DNA of 6,947 nucleotides from positions 1-6,947 of the forward strand of contig JAJZKJ010000115.1 of assembly GCA_021804195.1 (NCBI GenBank). Reading direction: 5' to 3'. The notes beneath the pieces were generated by a model. The model saw nothing but the letters and a program-made list of their open reading frames with translations. It had not been told where the DNA came from and ran no database searches. Positions 6,188 through 6,947 of this stretch are shown here, in pieces. The stretch comes from Acidobacteriota bacterium (lineage in GTDB: Bacteria; Planctomycetota; Phycisphaerae; WQYP01; JAJZKJ01). A program made the position numbers and the translations under genes. Position 1 is the first letter of the stretch. Every line of letters starts with the position of its first letter.

Positions 6188-6260
6188 GCCGCCGTAGCTC
6201 AGTCGGTAGAGCGACGCTTTCGTAAAGCGTAGGTCAAGGGTTCGAGTCCCCTCGGCGGCT
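6188..6260 (+). tRNA. tRNA-Thr (anticodon CGT)
   Basis: A complete 73-base cloverleaf decoding ACG. The acceptor stem is GCCGCCG with CGGCGGC (6188-6194, 6253-6259). The D arm is GCTC/GAGC (6197-6200, 6209-6212). The anticodon stem is ACGCT/AGCGT with loop TTCGTAA, placing anticodon CGT at 6221-6223. The T loop is TTCGAGT (6241-6247). G1-C72, C2-G71 and anticodon bases G35, U36 agree with threonyl-tRNA synthetase identity in E. coli. The discriminator is T and CCA is not encoded, so it must be added afterwards. The T stem (AAGGG with CCCCT) contains one A-C mismatch (6237 with 6251). Confidence 0.95.
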
Positions 6261-6297
6261 TTTGTAAATTCGTATGTAAACAAAGGCTTTGCTCAAT

Positions 6298-6947
6298 ATG
6301 CCACAGCAGCGTCATTTGCCGATCCCAGCCATTGGATGGTTGATCCTGCCGGTTATTCTGTTGGCGTCCCAAGCGGTTCTTGCTTACCGACCGGCGGGCC
6401 ATGCCGCTCCAGGACCCGCCCAAAAAATCGTAAGCAAGACGCCGGTGGTGGTACGACTGGCGGCGGTGGCGCAAACACGGGCTGCGGTTCTGACCACGGA
6501 TCAATTGCCTTATGCCCGCGTGCTGGATCGACACGTAGGTGTACAGGTGATCTTGCAGATAATCGACAAACGGATCATCCATCCAAGCGATTATCAACAT
6601 CTGCGTATTTTTTCCGGCGGGTTTAATACCGGCGCGCCCCTGCGGGCGCTGCACCATGCTTTCCTCCAGCCACGGCCCTTGAACGAGGCGTTGCGGAGAA
6701 GCCTCAAACAGGCCGGCGAACTGGGATTCCCGATGGTACTGCGTTTTGCGCCGGCGCCGCCCAAGGCTACGGCCATCCGCGGCCTTTCCGGTTCGTTCGT
6801 GGTGCTTTACGGAGGAAAAATACGCACGCTCCGGGTAAAGGGTCTTTCGGCCAGGTTCGGCATAAGCCCGCACTCGCCGGTGCTTAATAAATGGGGCGTA
6901 AGCATACGAACAGGACCATCCAAAATCATCAACCGCCGGCCCTTTCT
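6298..6947 (+). CDS. Unrecognised secreted protein (partial, C-terminus beyond right edge)
   Basis: The frame is open from the ATG at 6298 to the window end (216 complete codons), with an in-frame TAA a few codons upstream. An N-terminal signal peptide is clear: a short polar/basic start, the hydrophobic segment IGWLILPVILLASQAV (12-27) and a VLA cleavage site before Tyr30. The mature part has an Ala/Pro-rich linker (about 32-60), then a mixed region including DRHVGVQVILQIIDKRIIHPSDY (about 77-99), a helical stretch PLNEALRRSLKQAGELG (about 127-143), and IRGLSGSFVVLYGGKIRTLRVKGL (about 160-183), which looks like beta strands of a secreted beta-sandwich. I recognise no family or catalytic motif. 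The ribosome site is weak (AAAGG, about 11 bases from the ATG). The gene starts 38 bases after tRNA-Thr with no visible terminator between, so some read-through from the tRNA promoter is possible. Confidence 0.75.
   Translation, partial: MPQQRHLPIPAIGWLILPVILLASQAVLAYRPAGHAAPGPAQKIVSKTPVVVRLAAVAQTRAAVLTTDQLPYARVLDRHVGVQVILQIIDKRIIHPSDYQHLRIFSGGFNTGAPLRALHHAFLQPRPLNEALRRSLKQAGELGFPMVLRFAPAPPKATAIRGLSGSFVVLYGGKIRTLRVKGLSARFGISPHSPVLNKWGVSIRTGPSKIINRRPF

Noticed and set aside
6032..6232. Plus-strand open frame of 66 codons
   Set aside because: It runs through the tRNA promoter and into the tRNA itself, so it cannot be a real gene there.
6188..6260. tRNA as an integration (att) site of a mobile element
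   Set aside because: No repeat of the tRNA 3' end, integrase or other mobile gene is visible in the window.

Overview
The window looks like an ordinary chromosomal segment of a Gram-negative, GC-rich bacterium. The best guess is Planctomycetota, probably a Phycisphaerae-like lineage. The evidence is a BamA-type POTRA protein (so an outer membrane), a large single-gene prepilin with the [20 protein letters not shown] segment and the [10 protein letters not shown] motif common in planctomycetes, a type I-beta DAHP synthase, and a tRNA gene without an encoded CCA. The class-level placement is an inference from these protein styles. No mobile element, CRISPR array, integrase or defence island is visible.

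Layout. From right to left on the minus strand come three housekeeping genes: an RluA/RluD-family rRNA pseudouridine synthase (start about 3327, end 2269), ribonuclease III (2171 to 1419) and a BamA/POTRA outer-membrane assembly protein (start about 1162, running off the left edge). The 256-base gap between rnc and bamA is rich in inverted repeats. Divergently, on the plus strand, is a prepilin-like secreted protein (3551-4591). It ends three bases from the convergent end of aroF (5617 to 4595, minus). Upstream of aroF, in the same direction, is a 42-codon ORF with a strong Shine-Dalgarno sequence (5862 to 5734), and a G-tract separates the two. On the right are tRNA-Thr(CGT) (6188-6260, plus) with a recognisable promoter, and then an unrecognised signal-peptide protein (6298 to the right edge).

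How the parts relate. rluA-type, rnc and bamA point the same way and could share transcripts, covering rRNA modification, rRNA/dsRNA processing and outer-membrane biogenesis. aroF is the entry enzyme of the shikimate pathway. Its upstream short ORF and G-rich spacer are the most plausible unannotated regulatory elements here.

Most notable. Two core enzymes each lack one residue normally counted as an active-site metal ligand: AroF has Gln275 where the family has His, and RNase III has Gly117 where the family has Asp. Each is explained by one base change, so lineage variation, functional drift and sequence error all need to be separated. I did not find a convincing new multi-gene system. Both edge genes (bamA and the 6298 gene) are incomplete because the window ends inside them.
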